DNA of 64,000 bases from Rhizobium sp. EC-SD404 (GTDB lineage Bacteria > Pseudomonadota > Alphaproteobacteria > Rhizobiales > Rhizobiaceae). The notes under the pieces were generated by a model. The model did not search any database. It was given only the letters and a program-made list of their open reading frames with translations, and was not told the origin of the DNA. Made by a program: the position numbers and the translations under genes. The stretch covers positions 514,527-578,526 of the forward strand of contig NZ_LR701459.1 in NCBI RefSeq assembly GCF_902498825.1, written 5' to 3'. This document shows, piece after piece, positions 45,340 to 53,711 of this stretch. Position 1 is the stretch's first letter. Every line of letters begins with the position of its first letter.

Positions 45340-45744
45340 TCAGGGATCGGCGTAGCCTTCCACTATGACCTCGAACTCGGTCGTGCCCTTCGGCAGGTAA
45401 AGCCCGCCGGTCTTGGTCGAGCCCGCCGAGACATGGTCGATATGGACCGACCGCCGTTCCTCTTCGCCGGGACCGTCGTCGAAGACAGCCGACACGATGA
45501 CGTTTGCCGCGGCGCGCGAACCGTCGTTGCGCACGCTGAAGAGCAACTGGCCCGTCTCTGCGAAATCCGCAGCCTGCTCGGTGGTCACGGTCAGGCTCGG
45601 TACTCCCCCGGTCGTCGTCACACCGCGAAAGACGAGGAAGCCGACAATCGCGACGATCATGATTGCCGAAACGATGCCGATGGCCCATTCAACCTGCTCG
45701 GCCCGCTTTTCGGCACGCCGTGCCGTCTCAGACTTCTCGCGCAT
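45340..45744 (-). CDS. TIGR02588-family single-pass membrane protein
   Basis: 134 residues. A charged N-terminus (KSETARRAEKRAEQVEW) precedes one membrane helix (about 19-39) and a periplasmic beta-rich domain resembling a CARDB/Ig-like fold (LTVTTEQAADFAETGQLLF, ANVIVSAVFDDG). TIGR02588 proteins are encoded beside TIGR02587 proteins; here eight bases separate the two. Function unknown. Confidence 0.8.
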   Translation of the reverse strand: MREKSETARRAEKRAEQVEWAIGIVSAIMIVAIVGFLVFRGVTTTGGVPSLTVTTEQAADFAETGQLLFSVRNDGSRAAANVIVSAVFDDGPGEEERRSVHIDHVSAGSTKTGGLYLPKGTTEFEVIVEGYADP

Positions 45745-45752
45745 GATTACCC

Positions 45753-46652
45753 TTACAGGATGAGGCGTGCGGCAGCAGCGCCAAGCGCTGCCGGAAACGC
45801 GAGAACGATCGTCGTCATGACGGTCGGGAGAAGAGCCTCGCCATCGAGACGGCCGAAACTCCAGAGTACGAAGAGGCTGATGAGGATAGCCAGCAGATAG
45901 CCGACCAGCGTGAAACGTACGAAATCGCTGATCCAGGGTGCATCGTTCGTCGTCAGCGCGCTGCCCTTGAAGCCGACGGCATAGACGAAGCCGTGCATGA
46001 CCAGCAGCGAAACCCCCAGCAGCAGTACGGCGTGCAATGGCGTCATCATATGGGCGATCATCGGCATTTCGTCCGTCGGCGCCACGTTGAGGCTGAGGAA
46101 GAGAGCGCCGACTGCCATCAGGAACAATTCGCCACCATAGTCGCGCAGGGGCGTATCGGACGATGCGGTGTCATCGTTCTGTTCGGCGGCGTCATCGTCG
46201 CCATCTTCCCCACCAAGTTGGCTGCGGCCAAGGAGTGCTCCGATGCTGGCGGGAATGGCCTGCAGAACGATCTTTCCGATGACCTCGTCGAAGGACATGC
46301 CCGGACCAATCACCTTGAAGACGGCCAGCACGACCGCGGCCGTCAGGAGCCCGATGGTAAAGGCGACGCAGGCGTCGCGCACGTCTTCCTGCCAGTCCCA
46401 GGTATCCTCGAAGCCGATCCGACGCGCGAGCCCGACAAGAAGCGGCAGCGTCACGATGACCAGCATTGCCAGGCGGAAACGGTCGAGTGTGAAGCCCAGC
46501 CACCAAAGCTCCATCGTCATCAGCATCGGCAGCGAAAAGATCAGCGCACCGCCTGCGGCACGACCAATGCCGACGATCTTTTCACGCAAGGGCGCGTGCT
46601 GGTCCGCGTCTAAGCCGTCGTTGCGTGTCGACACGATTGCTGAAGTCCCCAT
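45753..46652 (-). CDS. TIGR02587-family integral membrane protein
   Basis: 299 residues from ATG at 46652, or 293 from GTG at 46634 (GGGGA ten bases before), which better fits the promoter: the EcfG -10 GTT lies only 13 bases before the ATG. About eight hydrophobic helices with an acidic, disordered loop (GGEDGDDDAAEQNDD) in the middle. Partner of the TIGR02588 protein; both unknown. The direct EcfG promoter marks them as general-stress genes. Confidence 0.8.
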   Translation of the reverse strand: MGTSAIVSTRNDGLDADQHAPLREKIVGIGRAAGGALIFSLPMLMTMELWWLGFTLDRFRLAMLVIVTLPLLVGLARRIGFEDTWDWQEDVRDACVAFTIGLLTAAVVLAVFKVIGPGMSFDEVIGKIVLQAIPASIGALLGRSQLGGEDGDDDAAEQNDDTASSDTPLRDYGGELFLMAVGALFLSLNVAPTDEMPMIAHMMTPLHAVLLLGVSLLVMHGFVYAVGFKGSALTTNDAPWISDFVRFTLVGYLLAILISLFVLWSFGRLDGEALLPTVMTTIVLAFPAALGAAAARLIL

Positions 46653-46664
46653 GGGTGCGCACTT

Positions 46665-46689
46665 AACATTCGGCGCCGCTGCGAGTTCC
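46665..46689 (-). promoter_or_regulatory. EcfG-type promoter of the TIGR02587/02588 operon
   Basis: On the minus strand GGAAC (46689-46685), 17 bases, GTT (46667-46665), an exact EcfG consensus. Transcription would start about 46657, giving a very short leader to ATG 46652 or a 23-base leader to GTG 46634. Confidence 0.65.
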
Positions 46690-46914
46690 GCGAAGCCCAC
46701 GTTCAAGCCAATGAAGACAATAGCACAAGCAGCCGTAAGGAGCGGTTAAGCATCAAAACCGATTGCGGCAGCGGCGAGCTATTCACACGCCACGGTTTCA
46801 ATGTCTGGTAATCGCTGAACGATAGCGTCCCGCATGATTGACGGCATTCGTTACGGACATCGATGCGATCCCATGCGTCGGACCGATCGATGTCACGTGC
46901 TGGGGAGATGACAG

Positions 46915-47865
46915 ATGACAGATCTTTTCGCGAATTTCGGACCGGAGGCGCGTGCGCTTTGGGGACATCACGACGTGAAGTTGCGGCACCGGCTGCATGA
47001 ACGACCCCTCTTTGGTGACGAGCAGCTTGGACGCGTTCTCGACGCGATCGAACCCCACCAGATGGCGATCAACACGATGGGGCGCGGCGGTCACGATGCG
47101 CGGACATGGTCGTACTGCCAGCGCGGCGATTTGAGCGGCAAGCAGCTCATCGATGCGGTGCGCCAGGGTCGCATCTGGATCAACGTCACCTCGGTGCACA
47201 ACGTGGTCCCGGAATTCGGCGCATTGCTGGACGAGATGTTCGCCGAAATCGGCGCGCAGGTTCCCGAAATGAAGGTCATCCGCAAGTCGATGGGCCTCTT
47301 GATCTCCTCGCCCAACGCCCAGGTCTTCTACCACGCCGATGTTCCCGGCCAGTCGCTCTGGCAGATTCGCGGGGAAAAGCGGATCTACATCTACCCGAAC
47401 GGCGAGCCCTTCCTGAAGCCGAAGGATCTCGAAAACATCATCCGCGGCCGCACCGAGGAAGAGGTGCCCTACCAGCCCTGGTTCGATGCGCATGCCCGCG
47501 TCTACGACCTCAAGCCCGGCGACATGCTGCATTGGCCGCTGAACGGGCCGCACCGCGTGCAAAATGCCGATTGCCTCAACATCTCTCTGACGACCGAACA
47601 CTGGACGCCGGCGATCCGCCGCCATTTCGGCGTGCAGTACGGCAACGGCTTGCTGCGCTCTGCGGGCTACGCGCCGCGTTCGCGCTCGACGGACGGTATC
47701 GCCGCCTATGTCAAGTGCGGGCTCGCCGTTGCGTGGCGTCTGGCGGGCCAGCAGCAGCGGCAGAGCTTCAAGCGCGTGATGCGCTACAAGCTGGACTCAC
47801 GCGAGCCGGGCTTCCTGGTTCCGCTCGACCGCCAGCCCGAGCCGATGCTGCAGGCAGCCGAGTAG
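46915..47865 (+). CDS. Cupin/JmjC-like protein (cupin_8-type double-stranded beta helix)
   Basis: 316 residues. A beta-helix core has FYHADVPGQSLWQIRGEKRIYIYP near 140-163, with the HxD metal pair, and GDMLHWPLNGPHRV near 202-215, with the distal His: the facial triad of Fe(II)/2-oxoglutarate oxygenases or related cupins. It opens the unit with the flippase and CelD-like transferase. Similar proteins in rhizobia are called transcription factor or cupin-like without proof. A hydroxylase acting on a glycan or envelope protein is possible; inference. Confidence 0.75.
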   Translation: MTDLFANFGPEARALWGHHDVKLRHRLHERPLFGDEQLGRVLDAIEPHQMAINTMGRGGHDARTWSYCQRGDLSGKQLIDAVRQGRIWINVTSVHNVVPEFGALLDEMFAEIGAQVPEMKVIRKSMGLLISSPNAQVFYHADVPGQSLWQIRGEKRIYIYPNGEPFLKPKDLENIIRGRTEEEVPYQPWFDAHARVYDLKPGDMLHWPLNGPHRVQNADCLNISLTTEHWTPAIRRHFGVQYGNGLLRSAGYAPRSRSTDGIAAYVKCGLAVAWRLAGQQQRQSFKRVMRYKLDSREPGFLVPLDRQPEPMLQAAE

Positions 47866-47905
47866 GAGCACGGTCATTTCCAGGCGCAGCGACATTCTGG
47901 GCAGA

Positions 47906-49228
47906 TTGTTCGATGCCCGTCGGCGACAGGGGCTGACGGTCATCGGCGTGCGCGTGATCGGGGCAGGGCTCGCGCTCGTTGCCCAAATCTTGGCCGCGCG
48001 CATGATCGGCCCGGAGGATTTCGGGCGATACAGCCTGCTGCTCGTCTGGCTGCTGCTGATGGGGCACGGCGCAACGGTCGGCACAAACCAACTGATCTGC
48101 CGCTTTCTCGCCCAGTATCTCGAAGCCGGCGAGCGTCATGCGGCCGCGGGGCTTCTGCGTGCCGTCTTCAGCGTGGTCGCTTGCCTTGCGGGAAGCCTGG
48201 CGCTCGGTGCGATCGGCGTGCTGTGGCTCAACCCGTTCGGCTTCGATACGGCCATGGTGGCGCTCGGCATGATCGCCTTCATGGCGGCGCCGCTCCTGAC
48301 GCTGCAGGACTATCTCGAGGCGATCGCGCGCGGCATGGACAAGCCGACGCTCGGCATCGCCCCCGCCTATGTGATGCGGCATCTCGGCTTGATCGTCGGT
48401 CTGGTCGGCCTTCTCGCCATGGGTGAGAGTGCCGATGCATTCACCGTCATGACGCTGACGATCGCGGGTCTCGCCGCGAGCTGTCTCATCCAGTATGTCC
48501 TGATCCGATCGCATCTGAACGAAGCTCTCCAGGGCGCGGCGCCGTCGTTCGGCGAGCGCCGCAAATGGCTCCGCGCCGCCATGCCGATTGCGCTCGTCGA
48601 TGCGGCGGAGGTTTTGTTCCTCAATGCCGATGTCCTGATCCTCGGTCTTTTCCTGCCGCCGGAACTCGTTGCGTTCTATTTTGCCGCCACGCGGCTGGCG
48701 CAGGTTCTGGGCTATGTGCCCTACGGCGTCTCGGCCGTCACGGCGCAGCGCTTCGCCGCGTTGTCGGCAACAGGCGATCGTGTCGGCTTGCAGGCCATGG
48801 TGCGACAGGCCGCGCTGATCTCCAGCACGCTCACGGCCATCGGCGCGCTGGTGCTGAGCATTCTGGCCGCGCCGCTCCTCAGCCTCTTCGGTGACGGCTT
48901 CGAGGCTGCGGCGCTCGTCGTGCCGCTGCTCTGCTTCGGCACGGTGATCCGTTGTCTGCTTGGACCCGGCGAAGACGTGCTGACCATGCTGGGCGAAGAG
49001 CGTGCCTGCTCGCTCAGTTTCATGATGGCACTTGCCCTCAACATCGCCCTCAGTTTTGCGCTCGTTCCTCTGATCGGCCTTTACGGAGCGGCAATCGCCA
49101 CCGCCGTGTCGATCACGATGCGCAGCGCCCTGATGGCCTATTTCGGCTACCGGCGTCTCGGCATCATTCTGCCGGTCGGTATCCCAGACAGCATTGGCAC
49201 CGCAGCCTTGAAAGGAAATCCGTCATGA
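47906..49228 (+). CDS. Wzx-type polysaccharide flippase (lipopolysaccharide biosynthesis protein)
   Basis: 440 residues as written from TTG at 47906, with about twelve to fourteen helices and the MATE/Wzx layout (VRVIGAGLALVAQILAARMIGPEDFGRYSL at the N-terminus, in parts). The TTG has no Shine-Dalgarno; an in-frame ATT at 47876 follows GGAG at seven bases and would give 450 residues starting ISRRSDILGRL. The stop overlaps the next ATG. Would move a lipid-linked oligosaccharide across the inner membrane; no glycosyltransferase is adjacent. Confidence 0.85.
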   Translation: MFDARRRQGLTVIGVRVIGAGLALVAQILAARMIGPEDFGRYSLLLVWLLLMGHGATVGTNQLICRFLAQYLEAGERHAAAGLLRAVFSVVACLAGSLALGAIGVLWLNPFGFDTAMVALGMIAFMAAPLLTLQDYLEAIARGMDKPTLGIAPAYVMRHLGLIVGLVGLLAMGESADAFTVMTLTIAGLAASCLIQYVLIRSHLNEALQGAAPSFGERRKWLRAAMPIALVDAAEVLFLNADVLILGLFLPPELVAFYFAATRLAQVLGYVPYGVSAVTAQRFAALSATGDRVGLQAMVRQAALISSTLTAIGALVLSILAAPLLSLFGDGFEAAALVVPLLCFGTVIRCLLGPGEDVLTMLGEERACSLSFMMALALNIALSFALVPLIGLYGAAIATAVSITMRSALMAYFGYRRLGIILPVGIPDSIGTAALKGNPS

Positions 49229-50400
49229 GCCAGACGCAGGTCCTCGGCGGCAGAGCGACGCTTTCCAACAAGCGCACTCTTTCGGAATTCGACTGGACGA
49301 TCGGCGATGCGCGCACCCTGTTGCGGCTCGATGCGCAGGCGTGGGACAGCCTGTCTGCCGAAAGCCTGGTCGAGAACCCCTTCTACGCCCGACCCTACCT
49401 CTTGGCGGGGCTCGGTCGCGTTGAACGCACGGCGGCCAAGCGGGCATTGGTGATACGCTCGCCGGGGGCCGGCCTCGTCGGGCTTTTCCCTTTCCGAAGC
49501 TTCGGTGTTCCGCCGTTCAGCGTCGCGCGCGGTGCGGCGAACATCTATCAGGCGAGCGGAACGCCGCTCATCCACCGCCGCCATGGCGCTCGTGTCATCG
49601 CGCAATTCGTCGACCTGCTTGCGGCAGGCCGCATCGCGCCGCTGTTCGTTCTGCGTCACATCGACATGAGCACCAACTTTGCCACAAGCCTGATGCAGGA
49701 AGCGCGGCGCGCCGGCTTGATCATCGAGGAAACCCATCGCTACGACCGTCCGAAACTGACCCGCATGGAGGGCGGCTTCGACCGCCACATCGACACCGTG
49801 ATCAGCCGCAGCCGTGCCAAGGATTTGCAGCGCAATTTGCGGCGGTTGAAGGAGATCGGAACCGTTACGTTCGAACGCGCCGACTGTCCTGAAGCCGTCG
49901 ACGAGCGGCTGGAGGATTTTTTACGCATTGAACACTCCGGCTGGAAAGGTGCGCGCGGCACGTCATTTCTCGCCAATCCGCGCCATGCGGCTTTTGCGCG
50001 GCTCGCTTATGGCGGCACGGCCGGGCTCAGCGTGATCGACAGCCTGTTGCTCGACGGCAAGCCTATCGCCGTCAGCATCAATATGGCCGGCGGCGCCACC
50101 AACTTCACGCCGAAATGCGCCTATGACGAAACCTACAAGCGGTTCAGCCCGGGGTTGCTTCTCGAATACTTCGTCATCAAGGCGTTTTATGAGGACAAGC
50201 GCTGGGAGCAGATGGATTCTGCCACGGGTATCCAGGACCACATCATTGGCGGTTTCTGGAACGACACGATGCCGATGGCGGACCTCGCGCTTGCACCGGA
50301 CACTGTGCGTGGACGCCTGACCGTTGCGGCGCATCGCCAGACCTTGAAGGGAATCTCGATCGCCAAGGATTTGCGCGATCGATACTGGCGCCGTGGCTGA
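49225..50400 (+). CDS. GNAT/FemAB-like acyltransferase (CelD/BcsL type)
   Basis: 391 residues from ATG at 49225, overlapping the flippase stop (ATGA) with GAAAGGA upstream. The C-terminal half has the GNAT_6/CelD pattern (RAKDLQRNLRRLKEIG, EHSGWKGARGTSFL, GLLLEYFVIKAFYED). Such proteins are found in exopolysaccharide loci and are thought to transfer acyl or aminoacyl groups to glycans or peptides. Coupled to the flippase, so a glycan modification before or after export is likely. Confidence 0.82.
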   Translation: MSQTQVLGGRATLSNKRTLSEFDWTIGDARTLLRLDAQAWDSLSAESLVENPFYARPYLLAGLGRVERTAAKRALVIRSPGAGLVGLFPFRSFGVPPFSVARGAANIYQASGTPLIHRRHGARVIAQFVDLLAAGRIAPLFVLRHIDMSTNFATSLMQEARRAGLIIEETHRYDRPKLTRMEGGFDRHIDTVISRSRAKDLQRNLRRLKEIGTVTFERADCPEAVDERLEDFLRIEHSGWKGARGTSFLANPRHAAFARLAYGGTAGLSVIDSLLLDGKPIAVSINMAGGATNFTPKCAYDETYKRFSPGLLLEYFVIKAFYEDKRWEQMDSATGIQDHIIGGFWNDTMPMADLALAPDTVRGRLTVAAHRQTLKGISIAKDLRDRYWRRG

Positions 50401-50409
50401 CAGGAACGG

Positions 50410-51207
50410 TTAGACGTCCGAACGTGCCGTGGGCAACGGACGCCGCTGAACCTCTTCCAGAAGGCCGAGCATTCCACGCACCTGATGGGCGGCGATCTGC
50501 CGGCCCTTCTCGGCGGTCGCGGCAGCGGCATTGCCGACGGCGCCCGACGCCTGCACGTCGGTCGCTATCCAAGCGTAGGACGGCATGCCGGTCGGGCGAA
50601 GATGGCGATAGTTCTCTTCATCGGCGACGGCGATCGAGGTGAAATTCTCGGCCCGCTGCATATCGACCAAGTGCGGCTTGAAGTGCAGCACCAACGATGT
50701 CTCCACATCGCCGCCGTGGATTCCGTGGCGCTGCTCGTCTTGGTCGATCAGCCCATCCGGATAGCCGAAACTCCAGCCTGTCTTCACCACGAACATGCCG
50801 TGCCTGACGCGCAGTTCGCGCGCGACGATGCCCATGATGTCGACATTGCCGCCATGGGAATTGACGAAGACCAGCTTGCGGATGCCGGCGCGGGCGACGC
50901 TGTCGCCGATCTCTGTCCATGCGTCGATCAGCGTCGTGGCTGTCTTCGTCACGGTGCCCTTGGAGAAGAGATGTTCGTTCGACTTACCGACCGACTGGAC
51001 CGGCAGAATGCGCAGATCCAGCGTCTCGGGCGTTGCGGCGATCAGTTCGTCGAGCAGGCCCTGGTTGATGATCGTGTCGGTGCCGACCGGCAGATGCGGG
51101 CCATGCTGTTCGATGGCTGCAATCGGTACGAGGGCGATCGTCGACATCGGATCGCAATTGTCGAAATCGCTGGCGAGGAAGTCGGTCCACCAGATCTTGC
51201 GGGTCAT
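50410..51207 (-). CDS. Creatininase-family amidohydrolase
   Basis: 265 residues from ATG at 51207, preceded by AAGGAGACGCCGTC. Metal ligands: Glu33 and His35 (IEQHGPHLPVGTD, with Asp44), the NSHGGNVD block (about 115-122) and Glu in HGGDVETSL (about 173-181). The family includes creatininase, FAPy deformylase and MftE; the substrate cannot be chosen from motifs alone. Paired with RidA (13-base gap) and divergent from the ABC transporter operon. Confidence 0.9.
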   Translation of the reverse strand: MTRKIWWTDFLASDFDNCDPMSTIALVPIAAIEQHGPHLPVGTDTIINQGLLDELIAATPETLDLRILPVQSVGKSNEHLFSKGTVTKTATTLIDAWTEIGDSVARAGIRKLVFVNSHGGNVDIMGIVARELRVRHGMFVVKTGWSFGYPDGLIDQDEQRHGIHGGDVETSLVLHFKPHLVDMQRAENFTSIAVADEENYRHLRPTGMPSYAWIATDVQASGAVGNAAAATAEKGRQIAAHQVRGMLGLLEEVQRRPLPTARSDV

Positions 51208-51220
51208 GACGGCGTCTCCT

Positions 51221-51607
51221 TCAGGCTTTACCGGCCGCGACGAGTTCGATCTCGACGACGAATTCCGCACGGGCGAAACCGGAGACGATCACCAATGTCG
51301 AGGCAGGGTATGGCGCGGTAAACAGCGCGTTTCGAACGCTCATATAGTCCGGCAGGTGGCTGCGATCGGTGACGTAGGCATTGATCCTGACCACGTCCGC
51401 CAAGGACAGGCCATCCTCCTTCAGGATCGCCTCTGCATTGGAAAAGCACAGCCGCGTCTGGCTCGCGCAATCGAGGGGGATCGTTCCATCGGGTGCGATG
51501 CCCAACTGGCCGGAACAGAAGACGATGCGGTGGCCTTCGGGCACGACGATGCCGTGGCTGTAGGCGGAGAAAGGCGGGTGGATGTCGGTGGGCTGGAGGC
51601 GCTTCAT
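51221..51607 (-). CDS. RidA/YjgF-family protein (enamine/imine deaminase-like)
   Basis: 128 residues, the family length. Typical blocks: VFCSGQLGIAPDGTI (about 29-43), the central LSLADVVRINAYVTD and a C-terminal VVEIELVA strand with an Arg just before it. RidA hydrolyses reactive enamines or imines; subfamily members often accompany catabolic deaminases. It is upstream of the creatininase gene, and its own start is 200 bases from the divergent binding-protein gene. Confidence 0.92.
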   Translation of the reverse strand: MKRLQPTDIHPPFSAYSHGIVVPEGHRIVFCSGQLGIAPDGTIPLDCASQTRLCFSNAEAILKEDGLSLADVVRINAYVTDRSHLPDYMSVRNALFTAPYPASTLVIVSGFARAEFVVEIELVAAGKA

Positions 51608-51807
51608 GCTGCGGACAATAATCGTGCCGTGTCACCATGCAATCAGGAAAAGAATGGCGACTGATTAATGTGCAGGCAAAGCGTCTTCTGGTGAATCTTT
51701 GGGCTTAACACCGAATGGCGTTGCGCTAGTCTCAGGCGCGAAACCGAGCGAGCGAGCCTCGATGCTTCCCTCGTGAGCGGTATGCCAAAAAAACAGGGGA
51801 TGGGTCC

Positions 51808-52833
51808 ATGCCAGTGATTTCGAACCGCCATATCGCCAGCGCCGCAGTCGTTGCAGCGGCGATGCTCACGTTGCCTGCTCAGGCGCAGGACGGCGAGCTG
51901 ATCGATGTAAGCTACGGCACAAACTGGCTTGCCCAGGCGGAACATGGCGGTTTCTACCAGGCTATCGCCGACGGCACCTATGAGGAATACGGCCTCAACG
52001 TCACCATCCGGCAGGGCGGACCCCAGGGCGCGAACCGGGCGCTGCTCGTCGGCGGCCAGATCGATTTCTACATGGGCGGCGCCACTTCTGCGATCAACGC
52101 AGTGAAGGAAGGTATCCCGACCATCACGCTGGCGGCGATCTTCCAGAAGGACCCGCAGGTTCTGATCGCGCATCCCGACCAGGGCTTCGACACCTTCGCC
52201 GACCTTTCCGGCGCAAGCCAGCTCATCATGGGCCAGGAAGGGTTCACCACCTATTTCGAATGGATGAAGTCGAATTTCGAAGGCTTCTCGGACGAAATGT
52301 ACACGCCCTATACGTTCAACCCGGCGCCTTTCATCGCCGATGAGCGCGCCGTCCAGCAGGGGTACCTGACGTCCGAGCCGTTCGAGATCGAGCGCCAGGC
52401 AGGCTTCGAGCCGGTGGTCTATCTGCTCGCGGACGAGGGTTTCGATCCCTACTCCACGACGATCGAGGCGATGCGGCCCTTCGTCGAGGAAAACCCGGAT
52501 GTCGCCAAGCGCTTTGTCGAAGCGACGGCGATCGGCTGGGCCAATTATCTCTACGGCGACAACACGGCCGCAAACGACCTGATCAAGGCCGACAATCCGG
52601 AAATGACGGACGAGCAGCTTGAATACTCGCTGGAGAAGATGAAGGAATACGGTATCGTCGTTTCGGGAGAAGCCGAGGAACAGGGTGTCGGCTGCATGAC
52701 CGATGCGCGCTGGCAGAACTTCTATGACAACATGGTCGAGGCCGGTGTCTTCGAAGCCGGAATCGATATCAGCCAGGCCTATACGACCGAGTATGTCTGC
52801 CAGGGCGTCGGCGTCGATCTGATGGATCAGTAG
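51808..52833 (+). CDS. ABC transporter substrate-binding protein, NMT1/ThiY/SsuA-like
   Basis: 341 residues with a signal peptide ending QAQ (about 28). The fold begins LIDVSYGTNWLAQAEHGGFYQAIADGTYEEYGL (in parts), the NMT1/THI5-like pattern used by binding proteins for hydroxymethylpyrimidine, formylaminopyrimidine, sulfonates and nitrate. Two cysteines near the C-terminus (VGCMTD, EYVCQ) may form a disulphide. First gene of the plus-strand operon. Confidence 0.88.
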   Translation: MPVISNRHIASAAVVAAAMLTLPAQAQDGELIDVSYGTNWLAQAEHGGFYQAIADGTYEEYGLNVTIRQGGPQGANRALLVGGQIDFYMGGATSAINAVKEGIPTITLAAIFQKDPQVLIAHPDQGFDTFADLSGASQLIMGQEGFTTYFEWMKSNFEGFSDEMYTPYTFNPAPFIADERAVQQGYLTSEPFEIERQAGFEPVVYLLADEGFDPYSTTIEAMRPFVEENPDVAKRFVEATAIGWANYLYGDNTAANDLIKADNPEMTDEQLEYSLEKMKEYGIVVSGEAEEQGVGCMTDARWQNFYDNMVEAGVFEAGIDISQAYTTEYVCQGVGVDLMDQ

Positions 52834-52847
52834 GCCCCTGCGTGGGG

Positions 52848-53711
52848 ATGAGCGAAGGGACGGCCCAGGTGGCATTGGCGTTGAAGACACCTTCGGAACA
52901 GGTCTCGCCCGGGCGTGCGGGTGCGCGCCCGGTGGTTGCGCTCACCAACGTGTCGAAGGTGTTCTCGAACGGAACGAAGGCATTGTCGAACATGACGATG
53001 TCGGTTCGTCCGGGCGAGTTCGTCAGCCTGCTCGGACCTTCCGGCTGCGGCAAGTCGACGGCGCTTCGCATCATCGCCGGGCTCGGCGAGCCGAGCAGCG
53101 GAACGATCGACTGGCCGTCGTCGCAGATCGACAGCCGCGGGCTGCCCCAGGGTGATGTCGGTTTCGTCTTCCAGGAGCCGACGCTGATGCCGTGGCAAAC
53201 GGTGTTCGGTAACGTCTACCTGCCGCTGAAGCTGCGCGGAAAATCGAAAAGCGCAGTGAAAGAGCAGATTATGGAGACGCTGGCGCTCGTCGGCCTCCAG
53301 GATTTCGCCGACGCCTATCCGCGTGAACTGTCCGGCGGGATGAAGATGCGCGTCTCGATCGCCCGCGCACTGGTCACCAAGCCGAAGCTGCTCTTGATGG
53401 ACGAGCCCTTCGCGGCGCTCGACGAAATCACGCGGCAGAAACTGAATGACGACGTGCTGCGGCTTTGGGCGCAGTCCGGCCTGACCGTGATCTTCGTTAC
53501 CCATTCGGTCTTCGAATCCGCCTATCTCTCCAGCCGCATCGTCGTGATGAAGGCAAGACCTGGCCAGGTCTTCGCCGATATCGCGCTCGATCCGCCGCTC
53601 GAGCGGGACGACCATTTTCGCACGTCGGAAACCTACCGCGCCATCTGTGCCGAGGTGTCCGATGCGCTGCAGGCGGCGATCGTGAAGGGTGGAGGTGTGC
53701 ACCATGGCTGA
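52848..53711 (+). CDS. ABC transporter ATP-binding protein (SsuB/ThiZ-like)
   Basis: 287 residues from ATG at 52848. GTG at 52869 has a better GAAGGGA site at eight bases and may be the true start; GTG 52842 is also open. Walker [10 protein letters not shown] (about 64-72), signature LSGGMKMRVSIARA, Walker B LLMDEPFAALDE and H-loop VTHSVFESA are intact. The LSGGM(K/R) signature is typical of nitrate/sulfonate/pyrimidine importers. Its end overlaps the permease start by eight bases. Confidence 0.92.
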   Translation: MSEGTAQVALALKTPSEQVSPGRAGARPVVALTNVSKVFSNGTKALSNMTMSVRPGEFVSLLGPSGCGKSTALRIIAGLGEPSSGTIDWPSSQIDSRGLPQGDVGFVFQEPTLMPWQTVFGNVYLPLKLRGKSKSAVKEQIMETLALVGLQDFADAYPRELSGGMKMRVSIARALVTKPKLLLMDEPFAALDEITRQKLNDDVLRLWAQSGLTVIFVTHSVFESAYLSSRIVVMKARPGQVFADIALDPPLERDDHFRTSETYRAICAEVSDALQAAIVKGGGVHHG

